Assembly: GCF_001662075.1 (NCBI RefSeq)
Contig: NZ_LYPL01000007.1
Coordinates: 124,001 to 188,000 of the forward strand
Direction of reading: 5' to 3'
From: Rhizobium bangladeshense
GTDB lineage: Bacteria > Pseudomonadota > Alphaproteobacteria > Rhizobiales > Rhizobiaceae
DNA length: 64,000 bases
The notes under the pieces were generated by a model. It saw nothing but the letters and a program-made list of their open reading frames with translations. It did no database searches and was not told the origin of the DNA. A program made the position numbers and the translations under genes. Shown here piece after piece: positions 46,201-57,624 of this stretch (its first letter is position 1; every line of letters starts with the position of its first letter).

Positions 46201-48792
46201 GAGGAGAGCACCTATCGTGCGGTGATCGCGGCCTCCCGCGTCACCCTGCATGCGAAGAACGGCAAGGTGGTCGACCAGATCAACCGCGCCGTCGCCCTGT
46301 TTGCACCGTCGAAGGATGAGCTGCAGGAGATGGAGCGCGCCGAGCGCAACAAGGCTCCGGTCAAGCGCGTCGCGCCGGTGCCGCCGCCCGTCGTGCCGGC
46401 CGTCGTCATCGAAGAGGAAGGCGATCTCGACTTCTGGAACGGCATCGGCGGCTTTGCCCGAGACGGCCGCGAATATGTGGTTCGCCTGCCCGGCGGGCAT
46501 GCAACGCCCCAGCCCTGGATCAACGTCATTTCCAACGACAGGTTCGGCTTTCACGTGTCGGCCGAAGGCGCAGGCTTCACTTGGAGCGTCAATTCGCGCG
46601 ACTACCAGCTGACCTCCTGGTCGAACGATGCCGTGGTCAACCGTTCGGGCGAGGCCTTCTATCTCGCCGACCTCGACAGCGGTGCGGTCATGACGCCGTT
46701 CGCAGCACTGTCGCGCCGGCCGGACATTCGTTTCGAAGCCCGCCATGGGCTCGGCTATTCGGTCTTCTCGAGCATCCAGCACGAGATCGCGCTTGAGCTG
46801 ACGCAGACGATCGCCCGCGACAAGCCGGTGAAGCTGCAGCGCCTGCGCCTGCGCAATACCGGCTCGACCGGCCGCAAGCTGCGGCTCTACGGTTATGTCG
46901 AATGGGTCCTCGGCAGCAACCCGGGACGCACGGCCCCCTTCATCCTATCGAGCCACGATGAGGAGACAGGCGCGCTGTTTGCCACCAATCCCTACAGCAT
47001 CGATTTTTCCAACCGAACCGCCTTCTTCGCGGCGAGCGAGACGCCTTCGAGCGTCTGCGCAAGCCGGCGCGAGTTCATCGGCAAGGCGGGAACGATCCAG
47101 GCGCCGCAGGCCGTTACGTCAGCGGCTGCTCTTTCGGGCGCGACCGAACTCGACGGCGATCCGGCCGCAGCTCTGGCAATCGACATCGAGCTTAACGCCG
47201 GCGAGGAGCGCGACTTCACCTTCTTCCTTGGCGATACGCCGACGGAAGAAGAAGCGCGCGCCGTCATCGCCGATATCCGCAAGGCTTCGTTCGACGATGC
47301 CGTCGAAGCAAACCGCAGCTTCTGGCGGGATTTCACCGGCAGGCTGCAGATCTCGACGCCGGATCGCGGGATGAACAATCTCGTCAACACCTGGCTGCCC
47401 TATCAGAGCCTCGGCTGCCGGATCATGGCCCGCACCGCCTTCTACCAGGCAAGCGGCGCCTTTGGCTTCCGCGATCAGTTGCAGGACACGCTAGCCTTCC
47501 TGCTGCACGAACCCTCGATCGCCCGCCGGCAGATCCTGAACGCCGCCTCGCGCCAATTCCGCGAGGGCGACGTCCAGCATTGGTGGCTGCCGGGAACCGG
47601 TGCCGGCGTCCGCACGATGATCTCGGACGACGTCGTCTGGCTGAGCTATGCGATCCACCACTATTGCAGCGTCACCGGCGACAAGAGCGTGCTCGACGAG
47701 GAAATTGCCTTCCTGGAAGGTCCGGCCCTTCTCGAGGGACAGCACGACTCCTTCTACAAGCCGGAGATTTCCGAGGATAAGGCGAGCGTCTACGAACATG
47801 CGGCGCTGGCACTCGATCTCGCCATCGCCCGCAAGGGGACTAACGGCCTGCCGCTGTTCCTCGGCGGCGACTGGAACGACGGCATGAACCGCGTCGGCAT
47901 CGCCGGCCGCGGCACCAGCGTCTGGCTCGGCTGGTTCCTGGCGGGAGCATTGCGCTCCTTCATTCCCTATGCCGAAGAACGCGGCGACACGGCGCGTGCA
48001 AAGCGCTGGTCTGCACATCTCAAGGACTTGAAGAAAGCGCTCGAAACCGCGGGATGGGACGGCGGCTACTATCGCCGGGGCACGTTCGACGATGGCGCGC
48101 TGCTCGGTTCCAAGGAAAGCCCTGAATGCCGGATCGATTCGATCGCGCAGTCCTGGAGCGTTCTGTCCGGCGAGGGCGACCCGGCCCGCGCCGTCAAGGC
48201 GATGGACGCCGTGCTCGAGCAACTGGTCGACGAGGAAGCCCGCATCATCCGGCTGTTCACGCCGCCTTTCGTCAATTCCGCCAGGGATCCTGGTTATATC
48301 AAGGCTTATCCGCCGGGCGTGCGCGAAAACGGCGGCCAATATACTCATGCCGCGACCTGGGTGGTGATGGCGCTGGCGGAACTCAAGCGGGGCGATGATG
48401 CGCTGCGCTGCTTCCAGATCCTCAACCCGATCACCCATGCGCTCAACAAGGCATCAGCCGAGCAATACCGGGTCGAACCCTATGTCGTGGCCGCCGACGT
48501 CTATGGACATGAGCCTTATACGGCGCGCGGCGGCTGGACCTGGTACACCGGCTCGGCCGGCTGGCTTTACCGGGCGGCCGTCGAGGGCATTCTCGGTATC
48601 CGCTTGAAAGACGGCCGGCTTTATGTGCGTCCGTCGCTCCCGTCGGAATGGGACGGTTTTGCGGCAGAGGTGGAGCGGGGCGACGGCAAATACCGCATTT
48701 CGGTCTCAAAAGCGTCCAATGCCAGCGGCTACACTCTGTCGATCAACGGCAGCGAAATCGCCGATCCCGAAGAGGGATATCCGCTCGGATAA
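40273..48792 (+). CDS. ndvB: Cyclic beta-1,2-glucan synthase NdvB
   Basis: Giant inner-membrane enzyme (2839 residues; family length about 2830) that initiates, elongates, cyclises and sizes periplasmic cyclic beta-1,2-glucans, needed for hypo-osmotic growth and nodule invasion. Order: N-terminal soluble part; membrane helices at about 405-465; GT84 domain with a DxD-type segment MTLDADTRLM (~620) and RQHRWARGDWQ (~770); helices at ~809-855 and ~937-976; long middle region; C-terminal GH94 phosphorylase-like domain with GDWNDGMNRVG (catalytic Asp near residue 2536) that controls ring size. The start is uncertain: ATG 40273, or ATG 40318; neither has a strong ribosome-binding site. Confidence 0.97.
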   Translation: MSIAILSPSLPREPEMKQIDHNDSIRSTYLSIDDIKAMGDAVARNGVDKLPAFAPFDFFARHKENQKEILRVYRTTATDVEAGETITPAAEWLLDNHYIVEEAIQEVRRDFPRRFYRELPTMSVGGVEIPRTLVLAWLYVAHTHSTISQESLTALVDGFQANETLRIGELWALPSLVRYVLVENLRRISSRVEASRRLRRRANEAADELVRLTDPARAAAYLKTLEPLAEDNTFSTQFLYRLRDGSQTSSLAITWLDERLEELGRNTEEATTAEHSRLSSGNVTMGNIIRSLREIDDTEWSVWVEQVSHVDKLLWEHSDYGILDSGSRNKYRKQIEKLAKRSPLTEMEIAQLALDMTDAAKASGEPQPHEPNVGGFLSGAQRPKLEARANYRPTVTQHFVRAVRQFNWLAIAVPVMLLTVIAMAVVGNFMANAGMGPIEIAVLLIMFSLPASEGATGLFNTLLSFFVTPARLVGYEFKEGIPEDARTLLVVPCLISNRDSVDDHVRNLEVHYLANPRGEIYFALLSDWPDSEVEETPADLEVLDYARREIANLSARYAYDGKTRFYLLHRRRLYNASEGVWMGWERKRGKLHELNMLLRGDRDTTYLPGANAVPANVQYVMTLDADTRLMRDAVTKLVGKLYHPINRPVINPKTGRVESGYGVLQPRVTPSLTTGKDASVFQRVFSINRGLDPYVFTVSDVYQDLAGEGTFTGKGLYHVDAFEASLKGRIDENSVLSHDLLEGSMARCALVTDLELVEDFPIRYEVETSRQHRWARGDWQLLPYMFNPKYGVTALGRWKMFDNLRRSLTPIAWFFASVLGWYFMGPLGALVWQILLIFCLFVAPTLSLINGIIPRTSDIVARAHLYTVWSDITAANAQVALRIVFIADSAAMMADAIGRSLYRLFVSRKLMLQWRTAASVQAGGQGTLASYYRQMWHAPVLALLALGFAALPGDNAFLVGIPFALLWILSPVVAWYVSQSAETEDRLEVADSVSSELRKIARRTWRYFETFTTAEQNYLPPDNIQETPHVIVAARTSPTNIGVYLLSVVSGRHFGWFSFEETLERLEQTIATIDKMEKFRGHLYNWYHSDTLQTLGPRYVSAVDSGNLAGHLIAVSSACRNWAEAPSAHMQGNLDGVGDTAGILGEVLADLPDDRKTVRPLRRRLEERIVGFQNALAAVKREHEFASIRIINLAVLARDIEKLAANLDHEVKSRQSEEVTQWAASLVKVCEAHISDSTFDLSKVDALRPRLVALRDKARDLAFSMDFGFLFRPERRLLSIGYRVESGELDQACYDLLASECRLTSLFGIAKGDLPTEHWYRLGRQVVPVGSRGALVSWSGSMFEYLMPPLVMQERGGGILNQTNNLVVVEQMNYARKLGIPWGISEAAFNARDHNLNYQYTNFGVPTLGLKRGLGHNAVIAPYASLLASQYDPQAALENLQRLRKVGALGKFGFHDAVDFTPTRVPEGKKCAVVYNYYAHHHGMSIAAVANVAFNGHLRELFHSDPVIEAAELLLQEKAPRDIPVMSGKHESDTPASIQDDLLRPEIRKISDPASRDRELVFLSNGHYSLMLTATGAGYSRWNGLSVSRWKADPTEDRWGTFIFLRDTATNEWWSATAEPKGVEGEKIKVEFADEKAQFTKTIGDLTSEVECIIATEHDAEARRVTLLNMGTEDRFIEVTSYLEPVITSDDTDNAHPAFARMFVKTEIGKRGDVIRAERNKRDPNEPNISIAHLIVDNAGDTRHTEFETDRRKFIGRGRSLADAAAFDPGATLSGSDGFMLDPVMSLRRTVRVPAGKKVSVFFWTIAAPNRDEVDKAVNRYRHPDAFNHELVQAWTRTQVQMRHVGVTSQQAAAFQHLGRYLVYPDMQLRKDEATVEAGLQSQSALWPLAISGDFPIFTLRVNDDMDLDIAREALLAQEYLRSRGVTADLIIMNERASSYAQDMQHALDAMCENVRRIGQADGLRQHIFAVRKDLMEESTYRAVIAASRVTLHAKNGKVVDQINRAVALFAPSKDELQEMERAERNKAPVKRVAPVPPPVVPAVVIEEEGDLDFWNGIGGFARDGREYVVRLPGGHATPQPWINVISNDRFGFHVSAEGAGFTWSVNSRDYQLTSWSNDAVVNRSGEAFYLADLDSGAVMTPFAALSRRPDIRFEARHGLGYSVFSSIQHEIALELTQTIARDKPVKLQRLRLRNTGSTGRKLRLYGYVEWVLGSNPGRTAPFILSSHDEETGALFATNPYSIDFSNRTAFFAASETPSSVCASRREFIGKAGTIQAPQAVTSAAALSGATELDGDPAAALAIDIELNAGEERDFTFFLGDTPTEEEARAVIADIRKASFDDAVEANRSFWRDFTGRLQISTPDRGMNNLVNTWLPYQSLGCRIMARTAFYQASGAFGFRDQLQDTLAFLLHEPSIARRQILNAASRQFREGDVQHWWLPGTGAGVRTMISDDVVWLSYAIHHYCSVTGDKSVLDEEIAFLEGPALLEGQHDSFYKPEISEDKASVYEHAALALDLAIARKGTNGLPLFLGGDWNDGMNRVGIAGRGTSVWLGWFLAGALRSFIPYAEERGDTARAKRWSAHLKDLKKALETAGWDGGYYRRGTFDDGALLGSKESPECRIDSIAQSWSVLSGEGDPARAVKAMDAVLEQLVDEEARIIRLFTPPFVNSARDPGYIKAYPPGVRENGGQYTHAATWVVMALAELKRGDDALRCFQILNPITHALNKASAEQYRVEPYVVAADVYGHEPYTARGGWTWYTGSAGWLYRAAVEGILGIRLKDGRLYVRPSLPSEWDGFAAEVERGDGKYRISVSKASNASGYTLSINGSEIADPEEGYPLG

Positions 48793-48829
48793 AAGCGTTT
48801 CTCCACGCAGACATCACGGCGATTCGCGA

Positions 48830-48857
48830 ACGGCCAAAAGGGAACCCTTTTGGCCGT
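48830..48857. other. Perfect 13-bp hairpin between ndvB and opgC
   Basis: ACGGCCAAAAGGG, 2-nt loop AA, CCCTTTTGGCCGT, in the 101-nt gap. It has no T-run on either side, so it is more likely an mRNA-stability or partial-termination element than a full terminator. Confidence 0.6.
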
Positions 48858-48893
48858 CGTCGCGTTTGCAAATCGGATAACAGGAGACACCCC

Positions 48894-50132
48894 ATGGCAA
48901 GCACGCTGACCGAAGCCATCGGCGCCGAGCGCAGTTCCCTATCCATCGCTGCGCCAGGGCGCGATACACGGCTTGACGTGCTGCGTGGCCTGGCCCTGAT
49001 CATGATCTTCATCAATCATGTTCCCGGGCAGTTCTTCGAATATGCCACAACGAAGAATTTCGGCTTTTCCGATGCCGCCGAGGCCTTCGTGCTGATATCA
49101 GGCATTGCCGTCGGCCTTGCCTACGGATCCCGCTTTCAGCCGCGCAACCGGCTCAGAATGGCGATCAAGGCGGCAAAGCGGGCCTTCACACTCTACCTCG
49201 CCCATATGATCACGACCTTCATGACGCTGGCGCTGTTCATCTGCGGCGCCTGGCTGTTCCACCGGCCCGGACTGCTTGTCGAAATCAATATTCTGGCGGT
49301 TCTGATGAACCTCAAGGAAGGCATTCCGGCGCTGCTCCTGCTCGGCCACCAGATCGGCTACAACAATATCCTGCCCATGTACGGGGCGCTGCTGTTGATG
49401 GTCCCCATCCTGCTTCTCCTGAACGAGCGAAGCCCGCTGCTGGCGCTTGCCGTCTCGGGCACGGTCTGGCTGCTCGCCGGCATTTATCAGGTGGCGCCGC
49501 ACAACATGCTGATCGAGGGCTATTGGTTCCTCAATCCGCTGTCCTGGCAGTTCCTGTTTTCGATCGGTATCGTCTCGATCCTGCATATCAAGCGCGGCGG
49601 CCGGATCCCGCGGCACCCGCTATTGCTTGGGGTCGCCGCCGCTTACGTCGTGCTGTCCTTCGTCTGGGTGACAGGTCATCTCTGGATTTTCGGCAACTCG
49701 CTGGCAGCACTCGGCCTGCCGCCTGTTATCACCGGTTTCGACAAGACCTTCCTGTCGCTGCCGCGGCTGCTGCACGTGCTGGCGTTGACCTATCTGATTA
49801 TCAGCATCCCCGCATGCTCCCGCATCCTGCGGCGTCCCGCGGACCACCCCCTGACGATCCTCGGCCGCCATTCGCTCAACATCTTTGTCGCCGGCACGAT
49901 CCTCGCCATGGTCGGCCAGGTGGTGCTCTACATCACCAACAAGGATCCGCTGGTCGGCCCGATCTTCGTCATCGCCGGCATTGCGACGCAATTCACCTAT
50001 GCCTACTATCTCGAGCACAAGCATCGGCAGGTCAAGGCCAAGAGTAAGCTCGTCACCGAGGTTGCCGCCGTTCCGGTGCCCGTGCGGGTCGGCGGAGCGG
50101 CAAACACCTATCGCCGCACCAATCGGAAATAG
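48894..50132 (+). CDS. opgC: OpgC-type membrane acyltransferase (glucan succinylation)
   Basis: Polytopic protein of 412 residues with about ten hydrophobic segments. It carries the OpgC-family start of the acyltransferase-3-like fold: RDTRLDVLRGLALIMIFINHVPGQFFEYATTKNFGFSDAAEAFVLISGIAVGLAYGSRF. OpgC proteins of alphaproteobacteria succinylate osmoregulated periplasmic glucans. Position directly downstream of ndvB, 101 nt away on the same strand, strongly supports action on cyclic beta-1,2-glucan. The ATG at 48894 has a CAGGAGA ribosome-binding site. A terminator follows at 50154. Confidence 0.9.
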   Translation: MASTLTEAIGAERSSLSIAAPGRDTRLDVLRGLALIMIFINHVPGQFFEYATTKNFGFSDAAEAFVLISGIAVGLAYGSRFQPRNRLRMAIKAAKRAFTLYLAHMITTFMTLALFICGAWLFHRPGLLVEINILAVLMNLKEGIPALLLLGHQIGYNNILPMYGALLLMVPILLLLNERSPLLALAVSGTVWLLAGIYQVAPHNMLIEGYWFLNPLSWQFLFSIGIVSILHIKRGGRIPRHPLLLGVAAAYVVLSFVWVTGHLWIFGNSLAALGLPPVITGFDKTFLSLPRLLHVLALTYLIISIPACSRILRRPADHPLTILGRHSLNIFVAGTILAMVGQVVLYITNKDPLVGPIFVIAGIATQFTYAYYLEHKHRQVKAKSKLVTEVAAVPVPVRVGGAANTYRRTNRK

Positions 50133-50153
50133 CAGCCAGCCTTGCCTGGATAT

Positions 50154-50190
50154 ACTGAGCCGGCGGGCCATGCAACCGGCTCAGTTTTTG
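50154..50190 (+). terminator. Intrinsic terminator after opgC
   Basis: ACTGAGCCGG, 12-nt loop, CCGGCTCAGT then TTTTG. It overlaps the 3' end of the convergent VOC gene (stop at 50181). Confidence 0.88.
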
Positions 50191-50534
50191 TGAACGAGGA
50201 TGTTCACCAGCCTGCCCAGGGGATCGCGGACATAAAAGCGCCTGACGCCCCAGGGCTCGTCCACCGGGCCGTATTCGATCGGAAAACCGGCGGCCGACAT
50301 CGCCGCGAAAGCAGCATCCACATCGTCGACTTCGATCGAGAGGTCAGGCACCGGTGTGCCGGAGCCGCCTTGGCTGGCCACGCTCACCTGAACGTTCATA
50401 GGCCTCGCGGCGCCGAAGGTGGTGATCCAGCCGTGATCCATGATGACGTCGAGACCGAGAATATCCTGATAGAACCGCCGCGCCGGCGTGATGTCGGGTG
50501 CCGCAATATTGGCGACGATGCGCAGGACCTTCAT
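50181..50534 (-). CDS. VOC (glyoxalase/bleomycin-resistance) superfamily protein
   Basis: 117-residue vicinal-oxygen-chelate fold protein: MKVLRIVANIAAPDITPARRFYQDILGLDVIMDHGW (first beta-alpha-beta-beta-beta module) and LSIEVDDVDAAFAAMSAAGFPIEYGPVDEPWGVRRFYVRDPLGRLVNILVH (second). The pattern is of the glyoxalase/dioxygenase subgroup; the substrate is unknown. The ATG at 50534 has a GGAGGG ribosome-binding site. It is convergent with opgC and unrelated in function to the glucan genes around it. Confidence 0.88.
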   Translation of the reverse strand: MKVLRIVANIAAPDITPARRFYQDILGLDVIMDHGWITTFGAARPMNVQVSVASQGGSGTPVPDLSIEVDDVDAAFAAMSAAGFPIEYGPVDEPWGVRRFYVRDPLGRLVNILVHKN

Positions 50535-50624
50535 GTGGCTTTCCCTCCGATGCTTGGACAAGGCGGAAGGTAGGAAGATCGGCAGGGTGGTCAATCGGGC
50601 TTCGGCTTGGAACGGCGGCGTGTG

Positions 50625-50805
50625 GTGCCCCCCTTTGCCCTGCCGGGTATCTCCCCCACAGTTGGGAGATTGGCAAAAAGTTGGCCGCGTAGCCCCTTTC
50701 CGCCGCCGTGCGGAATACAGGTTCGTTTGCTGTTTGGGGAAGGCAGTGGGCCCAGCCGATCTCCCCACCTGTTGGGAGAAGCCCGGTAGGGCAGAGGGGG
50801 CCCAT
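50625..50805. repeat. Inverted-repeat intergenic element (~180 bp)
   Basis: Two ~49-bp arms in inverted orientation, 50625-50673 (TTTGCCCTGCCGGGTATCTC ...) and 50756-50805 (reverse complement CTCTGCCCTACCGGGCTTCTC), about 80% identical, separated by 82 bp. The arms match the kind of short palindromic repeat scattered between rhizobial genes. With the terminator at 50844 it fills the 362-bp gap between the VOC gene and ndvA; no ORF in it is credible. Confidence 0.75.
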
Positions 50806-50843
50806 GGTACACAGAGGAATTGGACTGACCTTACTCCGCCAAA

Positions 50844-50878
50844 GAAAAAGGCCGGAAGGAGCTATCCTTCCGGCCTTT
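50844..50878 (-). terminator. Intrinsic terminator after ndvA
   Basis: Minus strand: AAAGGCCGGAAGGA, loop TAGC, TCCTTCCGGCCTTT, followed by TTCTTT. It lies 18 nt after the ndvA stop codon. Confidence 0.9.
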
Positions 50879-50896
50879 GTTTTGAAACCCGACCGA

Positions 50897-52660
50897 TCAG
50901 GCGGCTTCGGTGGCGTGGGCCTTGCGGACTTCGTCGTCCGTCAGGATACCGCTGGCGCGCAGCAGGGCGGCGAAGCGGCCGTTGCTGTGGCTGAGCTCAT
51001 CGAAGCTGCCCTGCTCGGCGACGCGGCCGTTGTCCAGGAAGAGGACCATATCGGCTTCGCGTACCGTCGATAGACGGTGGGCGATGATGAAGGTGGTGCG
51101 GTTCTCACGCAGGTTGTCGATCGCGGCCTTGACGCGCGCTTCGGTCTCGACGTCGAGCGCCGAGGTCGCCTCGTCGAGCACCAGGATCGGCGCGTCCTTG
51201 AGGATGGCGCGGGCGATCGCGATGCGCTGGCGCTCGCCGCCGGAGAGCTTATTGCCGCGTTCGCCGACATGCGTATCGTAACGGTCCTTGCGGGTTTCGA
51301 TGAAGTCGGCGGCGGCGGCGGCTTCGGCCGCACGGCGCATTTCCTCCTCGCTGGCACCCTCGCGGCCGAGGCGGATATTGTCGCTGATCGAACGGTTCAG
51401 CAGGCCGGCATCCTGGAAGACGGTGGCGATATGGCGACGCAGCGACTTCCGGGTCACTTTGGTGATATCGGTGCCGTCGACGAGGATCTGACCACCCTGC
51501 GGGTCGTAAACGCGCTGCAGCAGGTTGACCAGGGTCGTCTTGCCGGCGCCGGTCGGGCCGACGATGGCAACCGTCTGGCCGGCCTTCACCGAGAAGGAGA
51601 CATTGTGCAGACCCTGCGAGCTGTTGCCGAAGCCGAAGGAGACGTCGCGGAATTCGACCGCACCCTTGACGCTCTTGATCTCGCCGTTGCCGGCCGGCTC
51701 TTCGCGTTCGCGCACCGAATCTTCGAGCGTGTAGAAGTCCTGCAGCTTGGAACGGGCCTCGAAGATCTGCGTGGCGAATTGACGCATCAGGTCGAGGCGG
51801 GCAATCAGCAGGTTGGCAAAGCCGATGAAGGCAATGACGTCACCGACGCGCAGCTGGCCGGACTGAACGAGCATCGTGCCGATGATCAGGACAACCATCA
51901 TTGCGATGGTCGAGGCCATGCGGTTCAGCGCACTGGCGATTGCCCACCAGTCGAGCACCGGATACTGGGCTTCGAGCAGCCGGTCGGCGAAGGATTTCAA
52001 CGCCTTGGTTTCGGCCTCGATGCGGTTGTAGCTATGCAGAACGGACACGTTGCTGATCGAGTCGCTGACATGCGAGAAGACGGTATGGTAGTGGTTCTCG
52101 ACCGAAGCCTGGCCATCCTTGGTACGGCTCATGACCACACGACCGATCAGCCAGTAGGCAATGCCGAGCACGATGAGGACGGCCGATAGGCGCAGGTCCA
52201 TCGATATTGCCGTCGGCACTAGCAGGGCAAGCGCGATGACCGTCGACAGATGGTTGCGCATGAATTCCAGCCAGAGGCCGAACAGCGTCTCGCAGGCGCG
52301 CAGCAGCGTATGCAGCGCGTTGGAGGTGCCGCGCTGGTGGTGCCAGGCGAGCGGCATGGATATGATCCGGCCGAAAGCCTCCGTCAGCAACGTGGCCCGC
52401 CGCCCATGGGCAAGCCGATCGGCTTCGCGCGACACCAGGACAAAGGCGATGGTGTTGAACACGGCGAAGCCCGCCCACATGAACAGGATGGGCTTGACTT
52501 CACCCTTGCCTGAGATCGCATCGATGATGCGACCGAACAGGATTGGTTCCGCAATGGTGATGGTCGCCAGAACAATATTGGCGATAACGACCAGGGATAC
52601 GCGGAGCTTGTAGGCGCCAAGATAGCGCAGAGCTCTTGCATAGACCTTGAATAGCGACAC
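50897..52660 (-). CDS. ndvA: Cyclic beta-1,2-glucan ABC exporter NdvA
   Basis: Fused ABC exporter (membrane plus ATPase) that moves cyclic beta-1,2-glucan to the periplasm. 587 residues with the GTG start at 52660 (MSLFKVYARALRYLG), chosen because AAGAGG precedes it and NdvA orthologues have this length; an ATG at 52678 would add six residues. Six membrane helices occupy about 15-300. ATPase motifs: GPTGAGKTT (368-376), signature LSGGERQRIAIARAI (from 472), Walker B ILVLDEATSALD (from 492). Divergent from expR; partner of ndvB 2 kb away. Confidence 0.97.
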   Translation of the reverse strand: MSLFKVYARALRYLGAYKLRVSLVVIANIVLATITIAEPILFGRIIDAISGKGEVKPILFMWAGFAVFNTIAFVLVSREADRLAHGRRATLLTEAFGRIISMPLAWHHQRGTSNALHTLLRACETLFGLWLEFMRNHLSTVIALALLVPTAISMDLRLSAVLIVLGIAYWLIGRVVMSRTKDGQASVENHYHTVFSHVSDSISNVSVLHSYNRIEAETKALKSFADRLLEAQYPVLDWWAIASALNRMASTIAMMVVLIIGTMLVQSGQLRVGDVIAFIGFANLLIARLDLMRQFATQIFEARSKLQDFYTLEDSVREREEPAGNGEIKSVKGAVEFRDVSFGFGNSSQGLHNVSFSVKAGQTVAIVGPTGAGKTTLVNLLQRVYDPQGGQILVDGTDITKVTRKSLRRHIATVFQDAGLLNRSISDNIRLGREGASEEEMRRAAEAAAAADFIETRKDRYDTHVGERGNKLSGGERQRIAIARAILKDAPILVLDEATSALDVETEARVKAAIDNLRENRTTFIIAHRLSTVREADMVLFLDNGRVAEQGSFDELSHSNGRFAALLRASGILTDDEVRKAHATEAA

Positions 52661-53049
52661 GTCTAACCTCTTGTGCATCTGCGAAAAACGGGAATGGTGC
52701 GATGCTACGAAAGGCTACCTGAACCGGCGATTAACGGAGTATTCAGAGTTCATCCGAGGGTTAATCAACCTGGCCGACTTTCGCGGCTTGCGGCTAATCC
52801 GAAGCGGCATCAACAGCATAGAGCAGCGGCTCGGGTGGCGAGGCACTCACATTTTTCGTTATCAGGGTCTAGCGCGGGAATTGCGGGCACCTTATATCCC
52901 GTAACAATTTGCGCTTGCATTTTAATAAATGTTTAGCACAGCATTAAATAGAGACTGCATTTTTCGAAGAAGACCGTTCCGCGACCAAGATGAGAATGCC
53001 GCCAACGGCCTCGATGCGGATTTTGGGGGTCCGGACAAAGGGCGCTTTT
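52661..53049. other. 389-bp divergent intergenic region ndvA / expR
   Basis: It has an AT-rich part (52905-52965) with TTAA-TAAATGT-TTAG at 52922-52936 (one mismatch from a CtrA box) and a CATTT/AAATG inverted repeat. No ORF with a good start is seen. Promoters of ndvA and expR must lie here. Confidence 0.5.
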
Positions 53050-53799
53050 GTGAATATTAATTCGTTAATTCAATTGCTTGTTATTTTGGAAGAATGCTCC
53101 GATCCGGATGCCGTCGTCGCCGAGCTCGAGCAGGTCCTCCACCTTTCCGGCTTCGAGTATTACGGTCTGCTGCGCCATTTGCACCAAAGTCCGGCGCAGC
53201 AGGAACTGCGGGCCGCGCCGCTCGCCGGCCGCTGGCCGGAACAATGGCTGCGGATATATGCCGCGAAAAAATATGTCCGGATCGATCCGATGGTGCGCTA
53301 TCTCACCCATGCACAACGCCCGTTCCGCTGGCGGGAGAGTATGGCGGCGTTCAACGGCGACGCGCATCGGCGCCGCATGGAGCAGATGATGGTCGATGCC
53401 TTCGGCCACGGATTGGAGGACGGCTATCTCTTTCCGATCCACGGGCGCAACGGCATTCTCGGCAGCCTCAGTCTCGGCGGCAGACCGATCGAATTGTCGC
53501 CGGTAGAGATCGCCTTGCTCGAGGCCGTGGCGCGCAAGACCTTCTGGCGCTTGCTCGAGCTGACCGGCGAGGCCGAGGCGCTGGAGGCGGTGCTGCCGGC
53601 CGAGACGCCGCTGACGCGGCGCGAGATGGAAATCCTGCACTATCTCGCCGACGGCATGACGTCGATGGAGATCAGCAAGATGCTGAAGATCTCGAACCAC
53701 ACTGTCGATTGGTATATGAACGGCCTGCAGAACAAGCTCAAGGCGAAGAACAGGCAACAGGCGGTGGCGCTTGCTTTCCGCCATGGCCTGATAAGCTGA
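53050..53799 (+). CDS. expR: LuxR-type quorum-sensing regulator ExpR
   Basis: LuxR-family acyl-homoserine-lactone receptor, 249 residues. The autoinducer domain keeps the key residues: W66, Y70, D79-P80 (VRIDPM), W94 and the DGYLFPIHG glycine. The C-terminal HTH (PLTRREMEILHYLADGMTSMEISKMLKISNHTVDWYMNGLQNKLKAKNR) is intact. The start is GTG 53050 because AAGGG lies 9 nt before it; ATGs at 52990 and 53014 lack ribosome-binding sites. The order pyc-expR-ndvA matches the S. meliloti expR locus, so the symbol is fairly safe. No luxI is nearby, so it depends on signals from elsewhere. Confidence 0.88.
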   Translation: MNINSLIQLLVILEECSDPDAVVAELEQVLHLSGFEYYGLLRHLHQSPAQQELRAAPLAGRWPEQWLRIYAAKKYVRIDPMVRYLTHAQRPFRWRESMAAFNGDAHRRRMEQMMVDAFGHGLEDGYLFPIHGRNGILGSLSLGGRPIELSPVEIALLEAVARKTFWRLLELTGEAEALEAVLPAETPLTRREMEILHYLADGMTSMEISKMLKISNHTVDWYMNGLQNKLKAKNRQQAVALAFRHGLIS

Positions 53800-53896
53800 G
53801 CTTTTCCTTATCCATTTCGTCCAAATCGCTGCATACTGGCAGTCGACGTGTCTTCGCATGGCGAGAAATTGCATTTCGCAGTCGCAAGAGAAATTG

Positions 53897-53917
53897 AACT
53901 TCTTCTGACAAGAAGTT
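53897..53917 (+). promoter_or_regulatory. Inverted repeat in the pyc upstream region
   Basis: AACTTCTT-CTGAC-AAGAAGTT, a perfect 8-bp inverted repeat in the 174-nt gap between expR and pyc, 57 nt before the pyc start. It could be an operator or a leader hairpin; it has no T-run. Confidence 0.4.
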
Positions 53918-53973
53918 AAGAATTTTCTTCGCGGGTGCAGCATGCCCGCGTCTGAACGACGGAGGAGACCGTT

Positions 53974-57438
<3,465 letters not shown>

Positions 57439-57624
57439 GCCTTGCCGAAAGGCTTGCTCAATTGGCCGGCTGCTTCGGCCAATCACCCGATTGTGTGTGA
57501 TCGGGCTGTCGGAAAGCTGTTTTTTCGAAGCGTTTACGGCCTCCTCGCCTTGCCCGGCGCGGAGGCTTTCTCATAGACTTGAGGTCGTATTATCCGCCCC
57601 AAGAACAACCAGGAAATCCTCTCC

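Noticed and set aside
42682..46782. 1366-codon open frame antisense to ndvB
   Set aside because: It is the minus-strand shadow of a very long GC-rich gene; the sequence is low-complexity Arg/Asp/Ala/Gly-rich with no known domain and no promoter or ribosome-binding site.
50488..50994. 168-codon plus-strand ORF between the VOC gene and ndvA
   Set aside because: It consists mainly of translated repeat sequence and terminator and has no start signals.
52922..52936. Second CtrA box in the ndvA-expR gap
   Set aside because: TTAA-N7-TTAG has a mismatch in the conserved half and lies in AT-rich DNA where chance matches are common; kept only as a note.
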